DNA of 64,000 nucleotides from Megaustenia siamemsis (GCA_032433765.1 JAVIAB010000051.1:149258275-149322274); one strand, 5' to 3'. Positions 41,108 to 52,565 are shown, numbered from the stretch's first letter. Program-made: numbers and translations. Notes: a model not told the origin generated them from the letters alone.

Positions 41108-44100
41108 GTTACTAGAACATTTATCCCTACTATATCTTTGTTTCATATCCCAACTATATCTTTGTTTCATATCCCTACTATATCTTTGTTTCATATCCCT
41201 ACTATATCTTTGTTTCATATCCCTACTATATCTTAGTTTCATATCCCTAATATATCTTTGTTTCATATCCCTACTATATCTTTGTTTCATATCCCAACTA
41301 TATCGTTGTTTCATATCCAAACTATATCGTTGTTTCATATCCCAACTATATCGTTGTTTAATTTCCCTACTATATCGTTGTTTCATATCCCTACTACATC
41401 GTTCTTTCATATCCCTACTATATGGTTGTTTCATATCCCAATTATATCTTTGTTTCATATCCCTATTATATCTTTGTTTCATATCCCAATTATATCTTTG
41501 TTTCATATCCCAATTATATATTTGTTTCATATCCCAACTATATCGTTGTTTCATACCCCTACTATATCTTTGTTTCATATCCCAATTATATCTTTGTTTC
41601 ATATCCCTACTATATCGTTGTTTCATATCCCAATTATATCTTTGTTTCATATCCCTACAATATCGTTGTTTCATATCCCAACTATATCTTTGTTTCATAT
41701 CCCTACTATATCTTTGTTTCATATCCCTATTAAATCTTTGTTTCATATCCCTACTATATCGTTGTTTCATATTCCTACTATATCTTTGTTTCATATCCAA
41801 ACTATATCATTGTTTCATATCCCTACTATATCTTTGTTTCATATCCCTACTATATCTTTGTTTCATATCCCAACTACATCTTTGTTTCATATCCCAAATA
41901 TATCTTTGTTTCATATCCCAACAACATCTTTGTTTCATATCCCAACTATATCTTTGCTTCATATCCCAACTACATCTTTGTTTCATATCCCAACTACATC
42001 TTTGTTTCATATCCCTTCTATATCTTTATTTCATATCCCTACTACATCTTTGTTTCATATCCCTATTATATCTTTGTTTCATATCCCAACTACATCTTTG
42101 TTTCATATCCCAACTACATCTTTGTTTCATATCCCTACTACATCTTTGTTTCATATCCTTATTATATCTTTGTTTCATATCCCAACTACATCTTTGTTTC
42201 ATATCCCAACTACATCTTTGTTTCATATCCCAACTACATCTTTGTTTCATATCCCAAATATATCTTTGTTTCATATCCCAACTATATCTTTGTTTCATAT
42301 CCCTTCTATAACTTTGTTTCATATCCCTTCTATATCTTTGTTTCATATCCCAACTACATCTTTATTTCATATCCCTTCTATATCTTCGTTTCATATCCCT
42401 TCTATATCTTTGTTTCATATCCAAACTACATCTTTGTTTCATATCCCTACTACATCTTTGTTTCATATCCCTACTATATCTTTGTTTCATATCCCATTAT
42501 ATATTTGTTTCATATCCCAACTATATCGTTGTTTCATACCCCTACTATATCTTTGTTTCATATCCCAATTATATCTTTGTTTCATATACCTACTATATCG
42601 TTGTTTCATATCCCAATTATATCTTTGTTTCATATCCCTACAATATCGTTGTTTCATATCCCAACTATATCTTTGTTTCATATCCCTACTATATCTTTGT
42701 TTCATATCCCTATTATATCTTTGTTTCATATCCCTACTATATCGTTGTTTTATATCCCTACTATATCTTTGTTTCATATCCCAACTATATCTTTGTTTCA
42801 TATCCCAACTATATCTTTGTTTCATATCCCAACTATATCTTTGTTTAATATCCCTTCTATAACTTTGTTTAATATCCCTTCTATATCTTTATTTCATATC
42901 CCTTCTATATCTTTGTTTCATATCCCTTCCATATCTTTGTTTCATATCCCAACTGCATCTTTGTTTCATATCCCTTCTATATCTTTGTTTCATATCCCTT
43001 CTATATCTTTGTTTCATATCCCAACTACATCTTTGTTTCATATCCCTTCTATATCTTTGTTTCATATCCCTTCTATATCTTTGTTTCATATCCCAACTAC
43101 ATCTTTGTTTCATATCCCTTCTATATTCTAGCTTCATATCCCAACTACATCTTTGTTTCATATGCCTTCTATATATTTGTTTCATATCCCGACTACATCT
43201 TTGTTACATATCCCTTCTATATCTTTGCTTCATATCCCAACTACATCTTTGTTTCATATCCCAAGTATATCTTTGTTTCATATCCAAACTATATCTTTGT
43301 TTCATATCCCTTCGATATCTTTGTTTCATATCCCTTCTATATCTTTATTTCATATCCCTTCTATATCTTTGTTTCATATCCCTTCTATATCTTTGTTTCA
43401 TATCCCTTCTATATCTTTGTTTCATATCCCTTCTATATCTTTGTTTCATATGCCTTCTATATATTTGTTTCATATCCCGACTACATCTTTGTTACATATC
43501 CCTTCTATATCTTTGCTTCATATCCCAACTACATCTTTGTTTCATATCCCAAGTATATCTTTGTTTCATATCCCTTCTATATCTTTGTTTCATATCCCTT
43601 CGATATCTTTGTTTCATATCCCTTCTATATCTTTATTTCATATCCCTTCTATATCTTTGTTTCATATCCCTTCTATATCTTTGTTTCATATCCCTTCTAT
43701 ATCTTTGTTTCATATCCCTTCTATATCTTTGTTTCATATCCCTACTATATCTTTGTTTCATATCCCTACTATAACTTTGTTTCATATCCCTACTATATCT
43801 TTGTTTCATATCCCAACTACATCTTTGTTTCATATCCCTACTATATCTTTGTTTCATATCCCAACTACATCTTTGTTTCATATCCCTTCTATATCTTTGT
43901 TTCATTTCCCTACTATATCTTTGTTTCATATCCCAACTATATCTTTGTTTCATATCCCAACTACATCTTTGTTTCGTATCCCAACTACATCTTTGTTTCA
44001 TATCCCAACTATATCTTTGTTTCATATCCCTACTATATCTTTGTTTCATATCCCAACTACATCTTTGTTTCATATCCCAACTACATCTTTGTTTCATATC

Positions 44101-44312
44101 CCAACTACATCTTTGTTTCATATCCCAACTACATCTTTGTTTCATATCCCTACTACATCTTTGTTTCATATCCCAACTACATCTTTGTTTCATATCCCAA
44201 CTACATATTTGTTTCATATCCCAACTACATCTTTGTTTCATATCCCAACTATATCTTTGTTTCATATCCCAACTATATCTTTGTTACATATCCCTACTAT
44301 ATCTTTGTTTCT
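41108..44312. repeat. Satellite block, 24 bp unit, about 133 copies
   Basis: Unit TTTGTTTCATATCCCTACTA TATC with common variants CAACTACATC and CTTCTATATC. Two higher-order duplications are visible: a 288 bp (12-mer) block at 43161 repeated at 43449, and a block around 41500-41790 repeated around 42485-42780. Because 24 is a multiple of three and three plus frames and one minus frame lack stops, octapeptide ORFs appear on both strands. Confidence 0.98.
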
Positions 44313-44829
44313 TTCCTAAATCATATGGTATCCAAATTTGAAGGATAAGAACGTCTGATGAATGTGACTTTAGCACAAGCTAAGTCATCGTCGGACATCA
44401 ACTACTGAAGTGGTCAACATTCGAGAACGTTTGTGGCAGTCTCCAGTTCTATATCTGGGCAAGCTGTATGAAGATGTCACTAACTTCGAGCTGACTGATG
44501 TTTTCTTTGAACTTCTTAAGAATGGCGTCTAAAAGTGTAAGCAGAAGCTGCAGAAACAGGAAAATAAGACGTATCTTATTTATGTTCATCCTCTACTCAT
44601 TTCTTGTAAATTGTACAATCTCACACGATTCCTTCTTTGGTAATTCGTTAGCGCTTACGACCCCATGGTTCACGGCGGTTATTTTGTCCGAATTGTTTGT
44701 TTGTTATTTGGTTTTAAGGTCATCATCACTACACACCGGACGAACCCATAGGTGCTCCGATATCCGTCTCGGGAAAATCCGAGAAAAATCTTGACCCATG
44801 TGCACGAACTCCGTAGCACGAGCCTCGGA
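44313..44829. other. No recognised feature
   Basis: A plus-strand open frame of about 98 codons (44498-44794) has no recognisable domain. Confidence 0.4.
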
Positions 44830-45010
44830 TCCGGTGAGATTAGGTTGTTGTTGACAAGGCTCGGACAGGGCCATATATATGGCCTACTCTTAACGATTTT
44901 AACTGTCAATGAATCTTTAACGTGCGCGAGTGCACACGGGACCTCCTGTTTACTGCCGGTATTCGAGAAGGCTAGACATCAGATCTCACTTCCATAAAGA
45001 TCAACGATAT
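44830..45010 (-). mobile_element. SINE S4, body only
   Basis: The minus strand carries GTGAGATCTGATGTCTAGCC, AGGAGGTCCCGTGTGCACTC, GCACGTTAAAGATTC and TTGACAGTTAAAAT. This is the best preserved S4 body. The tRNA-like head is absent; adjacent sequence on the left is unrecognised. Confidence 0.65.
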
Positions 45011-45059
45011 AAGGGTAGGATCATAAAGAAATTAAATATACACATATATATATATATAA

Positions 45060-46070
45060 ATATCATAAACAAGTACCGGGCCTGCTGGCGTAGGTGATCA
45101 TGTCTCTCCACAACTTTCGATCTCGGCAGCTCTTTATCATTTCTGTTGTTGACCTTCTGCCAAGCCATTCTCTTAAGCTGTCTGTTATTTTTTTCTCTTT
45201 GCTTCCATCTATCTCTTCGTCCCTCAATTTTCCAGTTGTTACAATATATTCCAGCTGTTCTCTTCTCATTACATGGCCAAAAAATGATGATTGTTTCTTC
45301 CTAATATTGGAAATTAACTCTCTTTTTGCTTTGACCTTTCTCAGAACATCTTCATTACTCTTCTTAGCTGTCCATGGTACTCTCAACATTCTTCTGTAAA
45401 ACCACATTTCTACAGACTCCAGTGATTTTCTTGTCTGTTGTCCTATTGTCCATGATTCGCATCCATATGTTAAGACTGGCTCTACGTAACATTTAAGAAC
45501 TCTTTTTCTTGTTTCTATTGTCAAAAATGGATTGCATAATATCTTCCTGATTTTTTGGAAAGCTGCTTTTGCCTGAGCCATTCTACATCTCACCTCTTTT
45601 GTACATCTTCCGTCTGAGGTTAACAAAGTTCCCAAATATTTAAACTCATTTACCTGTTTTAATATTGCTCCACTTGTCTTTATTTTGCACTGAGGTGATG
45701 TCTTTTTCTTTGTTGTTACCATTACCTCTGTCTTTTTACTATTAAGGTTGAGTCCTTTATTTTTGCTTTCCTTCACTATAATGTCCAACATTTTTTATAA
45801 CTCATTTTCACTCTTAGCGATTAAGACTGTATCATCAGCATACCTTAGATTATTTATATTATGACCTCCAATTGTTATTCAAGACATGCCCCTTATGGAT
45901 CTTAAAATAATCTAACTATAAATATTAAACAAATCTGGTAACAGCACACAGCCTTGTCTAACACCCTGTTTTATTTGTTGAAACATTCCCAATTGGTTTC
46001 CAGTTCTTATGGCCGCTGTTTGTTGCCAGTACATGTTCTTTATTATTCTTAGATCTTTGCTATATATATA
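45060..46070 (-). pseudogene. LINE-B, longest copy, 5'-truncated within RT
   Basis: Minus strand from 46050: RIIKNMYWQQTAAIRTGN, VRQGCVLLPDLFNIYS, stop, NNLRYADDTVLIA with intact YADD near 45830. Then an uninterrupted 242-codon frame (45063-45791): LNSKKTEVMVTTKKK, FKYLGTLLTSDGRC, YGCESWTIGQQTRK, MLRVPWTAKKSNEDVL, FFGHVMRREQLEYIV, WLGRRSTTEMIKSCRDRKLW. Endonuclease and front of RT missing. TA-rich sequence flanks both ends, so a target duplication cannot be delimited. Confidence 0.93.
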
Positions 46071-46124
46071 TATAACGTATTAATTAAATTGTTTCTATTT
46101 TTGGAAAATCACAACATTTTAGAG

Positions 46125-46490
46125 CATCGCCTGTCGCGTTGTGGTAGCGCGGTAGCTTTGTCCACAAAGTGAACACGGCTTCGATCCCAGCTTGACGGTG
46201 CAAACACGGATGATAAAAATGATGTCAGGTTCAATGAGCTCAAAAGATAAGTAGCAGTGACTGAGCACTGACCTCCTCACCTCCAAATTCTGTGGTGTAG
46301 CACGGTGAAGTTCCTATAAGCTGGGCTGTTATTGGGCTGTTAAATGGAGCTCATGGGTTGTCACAGCTCTGCTGAGACGGAGAAGAATTGCCAATGAAGG
46401 TCTCGGTTTGCTGTGACTTTAAGTAATGTGACGATGAGGTGAGGGCAATAACAAAGGCAACAGCTTGGCTTCAGACAGACCTATACCCAC
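46125..46490 (+). mobile_element. Possible SINE S5 (single copy)
   Basis: TTGTGGTAGCGCGGTAG resembles an A box and GGCTTCGATCCCAGC a B box about 40 bp on, at tRNA-like spacing. About 300 bp of body without ORF follows. There is no second copy in the window and no clear target duplication, so the class is uncertain. Confidence 0.4.
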
Positions 46491-47125
46491 GCATGATTTC
46501 TTATGACCCAATGACTAACCACCTGAGTGACTAACTAACGAACTTTAACTAACCGACCAAGCAACAAACCAACCAACTAATGAACTAACCAATTAAACTG
46601 ACTAACTAGCTAACTAACTAAACCGACTGACTAACTGTAAAGTTTAATAACTTACTACCTAACGTCCGTCCCTTCGACTTAAAAATACGGCAAGAGACAC
46701 CCCTAACTTTACCAATGTATTGCAGAAGTGAAATTACCTTCCGCGAAAACTTCCAGTTGCCAAGATTTTAAAAACAAAAAGTGAAATTTCGTTGACTCTA
46801 ATCTCTTCAATTGCCTCCTCAATTATTGCCATCAGAGACAATTATATATGGGGTCCTGGTCCTTTGAAGTTCGCAGTGTTATTGTGTTGTAAGTGCACTA
46901 CATTATTGACGCTCAATGACTATCGACGACAGAGCTGCAATTTGAAAACAAAAAAAGATCGGCACAGAAATGAGTGGAACGAAGTGTTTACACGGCACAT
47001 CAAGATCTTCACATTTAATCGTCTTTTAAAGTATACCATCATGAGATATTTAGATGGGCAGATATCAACCCGTGTTGCAGTAGATCATTATGACAAGAGA
47101 TATAAAACTACGCAGTTTCATTATA
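46491..47125. other. (CTAA)-rich patch and unrecognised sequence
   Basis: AACTAACTAAC-type tetranucleotides with changes at 46515-46640. The rest is unrecognised. Confidence 0.5.
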
Positions 47126-47133
47126 GCATACCC

Positions 47134-48106
47134 CAGCCTAGCGTTTCTAAAACTGTGGACCCCTCCAGGGGTCTGAGGTGCCGTCACAAGGGGTCCACGA
47201 AGGCTTGAAGGATAGTATGATATTCAATAGCTTAATTGAAAGAGATATTGATTGAAGAAGAAGCACACAGAAAATAAATTAGGGGGGTCCGGTCCGCGAC
47301 TACGATACATTATGGGGGTTCGCGACTACGATATATAATGGGGGTTCGCGACTACGAAACATAATGGGGGTCCGCGACTACGATACATAATGGGGGTTCG
47401 CGACTACGATATATAATGGGGGTCCGCGACTACGATATATAATGGGGGTTCGCGACTACGATACGTAATGGGGTCCTCAACTACGAAATATAATGGGGGT
47501 CCTCGACTACGAAACATAATGGGGATCCTCGACTACGATACGTAAAGGGGGTCCGCGACTACGATACGTAATGGGGGTTCGCGACTACGAAACATAATGG
47601 GGGTCCGTGACTACGATACATTATGGGGGTCCTCGACTACGATACATAAAGGGGGTCCGCGACCACGATACAAAATGGGGGTCCTCGACTACGATACGTA
47701 AAGGGGGTTCGCGACTACGATACAAAATGGGGGTCCTCGACTACGATAGATAATGGGGGGTCCGCGACCACGATACATAATGGGGGTCCGCGACCACGAT
47801 ACATAATGGGGGTCCGCGACTACGATATATTATGGGGGGGGGGGCGGCGGCGGTCCTAGACTACGATACGTAATGGGGGGTCCGCAACTACGATATATAA
47901 TGGGGGGGGGGGAGTCCGCAACTACGATACATAATGGGGGGGGGGGGGGGGTCCGCAACTACGATACATAATGGGGGGGGGGGGTCCGCAACTACGATAC
48001 ATAATGGGGGGGGGATCCGCAACTACGATACATAATGGGGGGGGGGGGGTCCGGAACTACGATACATAATGGGGGCCCTGGGTAAAGGAAAGTGTGAGAG
48101 CCGCTG
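47134..48106. mobile_element. Non-autonomous hAT element with a minisatellite interior
   Basis: The left end CAGCCTAGCGTTTCTAAAAC and right end (reverse complement) CAGCGGCTCTCACACTTTCC both begin CAGC and share TCTxAxACT, as hAT termini do. The flanking 8 bp are GCATACCC (47126-47133) and TCATACCC (48107-48114), 7 of 8 identical; 8 bp duplications are diagnostic of hAT. Left subterminal sequence GGACCCCTCCAGGGGTC resembles hAT ends of the SPIN/Charlie type. No transposase is encoded. About 800 of its 973 bp are the array at 47275-48075. Confidence 0.75.
47275..48075. repeat. G-rich minisatellite, about 26 bp unit, about 29 copies, inside hAT
   Basis: Unit GGGGGTCCGCGACTACGATA CATAAT. The run of G lengthens towards the right (up to about 14 G). 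The GGGGTCC(A/G)CGA core also occurs once in the hAT subterminal region at about 47190, suggesting the array grew from it. Confidence 0.95.
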
Positions 48107-48430
48107 TCATACCCGATCCACAAAGAAGAATATACATGTTTACCCACTAGCGCTATTAGTTGACCGATATATAAACAATTATGTCTCCAACATGAGGAAC
48201 GGTGCATCCGAATCAAGACTGAGCAAATTGCACAGTGATTACAAGCTGCACATATGTAGACACTGAATGGTTTATGTTCATAGATAGTAAAAATATAGAA
48301 CCGCTGTCAAGCTAAGATAGTCTCGCAGATTGTGAGAAGGCACGACCTGACTAGTCTATGGCCCTTTTCGTCTTGTCAGACTGTCTAGTGGAGGCTGTTG
48401 TGTATTTTTTTGTTGAGGTTTTGTTTTTGT
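48107..48430. other. No recognised feature
   Basis: Short spacer between the hAT element and a LINE-H fragment. Confidence 0.4.
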
Positions 48431-48775
48431 CGATCAGCTTCTCTCGTGGCTAATTCTACCAATGTCTGACAAACACACACGACCACGGAATGAACAAGTT
48501 AGGCCCACTGAACCACAGGGTTTTCCATCCTTTTTCATGAGTCTTTTCCCTTTTAAGTGTTGCCTTAGCACAGTCTCAAATGATGGTATACTATTCCTTA
48601 TCCATGCTCTCCATGTTGTGCGATCACTAGCCAGATGTTCCCAGTCATTTTCACAGATGGAGAAGTCGTTCAGAGATGATTTACAAATATCTCTATATCG
48701 TAGTTTCGGTCTGCTGATTTGTTTTCCGTGTATTAATTCACCATATAGTACTTGCTTGTAGGCTCTCATTAGTAA
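48431..48775 (-). mobile_element. LINE-H C-terminal fragment
   Basis: Open frame of about 110 codons: YKQVLYGELIHGKQISRPKL, RYRDICKSSLNDFSI, WEHLASDRTTWRAWI and the Cys-containing tail GLTCSFRGRVCLSDIGRISH. It matches the end of LINE-H at 1980-2310 (FCGWICLFRIGKFSH). The finger has lost its second Cys (CSFRGRVC). Confidence 0.85.
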
Positions 48776-48854
48776 CGCACAAACTATTGTGCGGGCTTTT
48801 ACTTGCTTTCATCTTTGCCCTTGAAGTGTCTTCTTCTTCTCTTTTTCTACCTTT

Positions 48855-49391
48855 CAGCTCCCTGTGGAGCATAGGTCTCCAACAAACACTTTCAGCTCCC
48901 TGTGGAGCATAGGTCTCCAACAAACACTTTCAGCTCCCTGTGGAGCATAGGTCTCCAACAAACACTTTCAGCTCCCTGTGGAGCATAGGTCTCCAACAAA
49001 CACTTTCAGCTCCCTGTAGAGCATAGGTCTCCAACAAACACTTTCAGCTCCCTGTGGAGCATAGGTCTCCAACAAACACTTTCAGCTCCCTGTGGAGCAT
49101 AGGTCTCCAACAAACACTTTCAGCTCCCTGTAGAGCATATGTCTTCAACAAACACTTTCAGCTCCCTGTGGAGCATAGGTCTCCAACAAACACTTTCAGC
49201 TCCCTGTGGAGCATAGGTCTCCAACAAACACTTTCAGCTCCCTGTAGAGCATAGGTCTCCAACAAACACTTTCAGCTCCCTGTGGAGCATAGGTCTCCAA
49301 CAAACACTTTCAGCTCCCTGTAGAGCATAGGTCTCCAACAAACACTTTCAGCTCCCTGTGGAGCATAGGTCTTCAACAAACACTTTCCAAG
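48855..49391 (-). repeat. Minisatellite made of the LINE-D 3' end, 38 bp unit, about 14 copies
   Basis: Plus-strand unit CTTTCAGCTCCCTGTGGAGC ATAGGTCTCCAACAAACA. On the minus strand each unit encodes VFVGDLCSTGS plus stop, the C terminus of the LINE-D ORF. The array is directly continuous with the rest of LINE-D at 49392-49740, so only the terminal 38 bp of that insertion was amplified. Copies alternate between CTGTGGAGC and CTGTAGAGC. Confidence 0.95.
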
Positions 49392-49740
49392 CCGTTCTGT
49401 TTCTTGCCATTCTTTTAAGATCGGTACATGTCTTTCCCATCATCTTCATCTCTGCTTCTGTCTTCTCCGAGAATTCATTGGTCTTCCTCTTTATCTTTTC
49501 CCCCGGGGATTCTAAAAAAGTGCCTGTTGTGTAACACTCTCAGTTGGCTTCCGCAGTGTGTGTCCTATCCAACGACATCGTTTTCGCTGTATCTCTTTAT
49601 CCACTGGTATTTGACGTACATTTCCATAATTACTAGCAGTTTGCCAGGAATTTAAAAAAAGGACACGAAGAGTGCACACAAGGAAATTGAGGCAGCTACT
49701 AAGAAGAAAGAGGAAACAATGAAAGCTATATACCAATAGT
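49392..49740 (-). mobile_element. LINE-D fragment, RT C-terminal region
   Basis: Minus strand: NYGNVRQIPVDKEIQRKRCR, WIGHTLRKPTESVTQQALF, then decayed frames ending KNGLESV. WIGHTLRKP and QAL followed by a basic Gly-rich stretch are characteristic of the C-terminal region of RTE-like endonuclease-RT ORFs. Copy 2 of this region is at 53426-53960. Confidence 0.85.
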
Positions 49741-49777
49741 CAAACTGCATGCTAAACCGTAGGTGTAGGATGTTTAA

Positions 49778-50082
49778 CTCTTTCCGTACGTATCGACGCA
49801 TCATGCGCCATTCCGATTTCTGTCATGTACGTTTAGCCGCACAGAGCGTCACTCTCAATTTGATTAGTGTAAACCGTCATAAAACAATATTCTTCTTATA
49901 TGTCTTGTATCATCTTGGTATTGGTGAAATTTGATTCCTTGTTTAATTATCTAAAAATGCATATATAATATGTTAAATGTTAGATAAATATAAACATGTA
50001 GATTAATATTTAAAAACATGCACAATTTGATCTCTGAAACCTTTACCGCTAAATTGATAAAAAATGTTCCGTATTGAAAGAG
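49778..50082. mobile_element. piggyBac-like MITE, 305 bp
   Basis: Terminal inverted repeats CTCTTTCCGTACG (left) and CTCTTTCAATACGG (right, reverse complement) are flanked by TTAA at 49774-49777 and 50083-50086. TTAA targets are the signature of the piggyBac superfamily. There is no coding capacity, and a single copy in the window. Confidence 0.7.
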
Positions 50083-50162
50083 TTAACAGTTAATTGGCAA
50101 TTTTAAAAAAAAGAAGAAAAAAGTGGTATGGTGACAGCTTTGCGTGGCAATGGACAAAACAA

Positions 50163-50200
50163 AAGTCGACGTTTCGGCCAAGTAGGCCTTCTGCTGGAGC
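50163..50200 (-). ncRNA. Hammerhead-like / Penelope-type terminal motif, decayed
   Basis: The minus strand reads CAGCAGAAGGCC, loop, GGCCGAAACGTCGAC. Helix II (GGCC/GGCC) and GAAAC are kept, but CTGATGA is CAGCAGA, so not catalytic. The GCCGAAACGTCG phrase is shared with 32550-32561, and GAAACGTT recurs on the minus strand near 52370. Confidence 0.3.
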
Positions 50201-50211
50201 AACAAACAACA

Positions 50212-50212
<1 letters not shown>

Positions 50213-50287
<75 letters not shown>
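50213..50287. repeat. (CA)n(TA)n microsatellite
   Basis: Six CA repeats followed by about 30 TA repeats, ending just before the long palindrome. Confidence 0.96.
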
Positions 50288-50289
<2 letters not shown>

Positions 50290-50295
50290 ATATGT

Positions 50296-50410
50296 AAACA
50301 AATCTAACTACATGGCGATGCTAGATATTCAAGAAAGGAAATAAAAAAGGTCACTTTTATTTCCTTTCTTGAGTATCTAGCATATTATCGCCATGTAGTT
50401 AGATTTGTTT
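50296..50410. repeat. Near-perfect inverted repeat, arms about 52 bp
   Basis: The left arm starts AAACAAATCTAACTACATGG at 50296; the right arm ends with its complement at 50410. Arms differ by one substitution and a 5 bp gap (CGATGC versus CGATAATATGC). Loop of about 8 bp around AAGGTCAC. It could extrude as a cruciform or form an RNA hairpin. Confidence 0.93.
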
Positions 50411-50439
50411 AGAGTCTAAATGTCCCGCGCGGGCAGCTG

Positions 50440-52115
50440 TAACTCCGCCCTGCCGCATAATTTATGTGCCCCTACTCCTGTATGATTTACATGCCCATCC
50501 TGCTGCATAATTTATATGTCTGTCCTCATGAATGGTTTATATGTCCGTACACCTGCATGACTTATATGCCCCTCCACCTGCATGACTTATATGCCTCTCC
50601 ACCTGCATGACTTATATGCCTCTCCACCTGCATGACTTATATGCTCATCCACCTGTATGATTTATATGCCCATCCACACGTATGATTTATATGCCCGTCC
50701 ACCTGTATGATTTATATGCTCATCCACCTGTATGATTTATATGCCCATCCACACGTATGATCTATATGCCCGTCCACCTGTATGATGTATAGGCCCGTCC
50801 ACCTGTATGATTTATATGCCCGTCCACCTGTATGATTTATATGCCCATCCACCTGTATAATTTATATGCCCGTCCACCTGTATGATGTATAGGCCCGTCC
50901 ACCTGTATGATTTATATGCTCATCCACCTGTATGATTTATACGCCCGTCCACCTGTATGATTTATATGCCCGTCCACCTTTATAATTTATATGCCCATCC
51001 ACCTGTATACTTTATATGCCCGTCCACATGTATGATTTATATGCCCATCCACCTGTATAATTTATATGCCCATCCACCTGTATGATTTATATGCCCATCC
51101 ACCTGTATGATTTATATGTCCGTCCACCTGTATAATTTATATGCCCGTCCACCTGTATAATTTATATGCCCATCCACCTGTATCATTTACGTGCCCATCC
51201 ACCTGTATAATTTATATGTCCGTCCACCTGTATATGCCCATCAACCTGTGTGATTTATATGCCCATCAACCTGTGTGATTTATATGCCCGTCCACCTGTT
51301 TAATTTATATGTTCGTCCACCTGTATATGCCCATCAACCTGTATGATTTATATGCCCGTCCACCTGTATAATTTATATTCCCATCCACCTGTATGATTTA
51401 TATGTCCATCCACCTGTATGATTTATATGCCCATCCACCTGTATGATTTATATGCACATCAACCTGTATGATTTATATGCCCATCCACCTGTATGATTTA
51501 TATGCCCATCCACCTCTATGATTTATTTGCCCATCCACCTATATGATTTATATGCTCATCCACCTGTATGATTTATATTCCCATCCACCTGTATGATTTA
51601 TATGCCCATCCACCTGTATGATTTATATGCCCGTCCACCTGTATGATTTATATGCCCGTCCACCTGTATGATTTATATGCCCGTCCACCTGTATGATTTA
51701 TATGCCCGTCCACCTGTATGATTTATATGCCCGTCCACCTGTATGATTTATATGCCCATCCACCTGTATGATTTATATGCCAGTCCACCTGTATGATTTA
51801 TATGCCCGTCCACCTGTATGATTTATATGCCCATCCACCTGTATGATTTATATGCCCATCCACCTGTATGATTTATATGCCCATCCACCTGTATGATTTA
51901 TATGCCCATCCACCTGTATGATTTATATGCCCATCCACCTGTATGATTTATATGCCCATCCACCTGCATAAATTATATGTCCGTCCACCTGTATGATTTA
52001 TATGTCCGTCCACCTGTATGATTTATATGTCCGTCCACCTGTATGATTTATATTTCCGTCCACCTGTATGATTTATATGCCCATCCACCTGTATGATTTA
52101 AATGCCCACGTTTTT
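50440..52115. repeat. Minisatellite, 25 bp unit, about 66 copies
   Basis: Unit TGCCCATCCACCTGTATGAT TTATA; common CCG/CCA and TGATT/TAATT variants. The left edge is degenerate; copies at 51600-51960 are most uniform. Confidence 0.97.
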
Positions 52116-52340
52116 GCAGCACTTCTACACCAGACATAAAACTTGTTAACTTTGTCCGCTCCCTCTGTTGTTGCTGATAACTTACGCGAGTGCCATCCAT
52201 TGATATGGAAACTTGATCCAGATTTCAAATTCTCCGGTAGCAAGAAAATAGCTACAACTGTTCCTGTATCTCTCACAAATTACCGCCCTTTGAACAAAAT
52301 AAACAAACGTCCAACATTATATGTTCTACCGAACTAATCA
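52116..52340 (-). other. Unrecognised open frame with a consensus splice donor
   Basis: The minus-strand frame reads TVVAIFLLPENLKSGSSFHI NGWHSR, immediately followed by GTAAGT (52188-52193 region), a strong donor. The frame stays open for 40 further codons. I do not recognise the product. It could be a host exon or a transposon remnant. Confidence 0.2.
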
Positions 52341-52463
52341 GCTCAACAAAATGGCAGGAGACTAAAGGATTAACGTTTCGTCTGCTGGCTGTCTGAAACC
52401 GAACTATGAGATGAGGAGGATAAGTGCGAGTTTGTGCGGGCAGAATGAGTGAGAGTGTATCCT

Positions 52464-52464
<1 letters not shown>

Positions 52465-52498
<34 letters not shown>

Positions 52499-52565
52499 GT
52501 AATAATAATAATAATAATAATAACAATAACAATAATAGTAGTAATAATAATAATAATAATAATAA
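52465..52565. repeat. (TAA)n microsatellite
   Basis: AATAATAAT repeats with occasional AGT and AAC units over about 100 bp. Confidence 0.95.

Noticed and set aside
41081..44319. Octapeptide-repeat proteins on both strands (plus FHIPTISL type, minus MKQRYSRD type)
   Set aside because: The 24 bp unit is a multiple of three and lacks stops in three plus frames and one minus frame at once. No start context, splice or conserved non-repeat domain.
45063..45791. An intact, functional reverse transcriptase
   Set aside because: The 242-codon frame covers only the region after the catalytic YADD. The RT core upstream has a stop and the endonuclease is missing.
46792..47208. 138-codon plus-strand ORF as a host gene
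   Set aside because: Its 3' third runs into the hAT terminus (from 47134), and no domain is recognisable.
50083..50301. Tyr/Ile repeat ORFs
   Set aside because: Readings of the (TA)n microsatellite.
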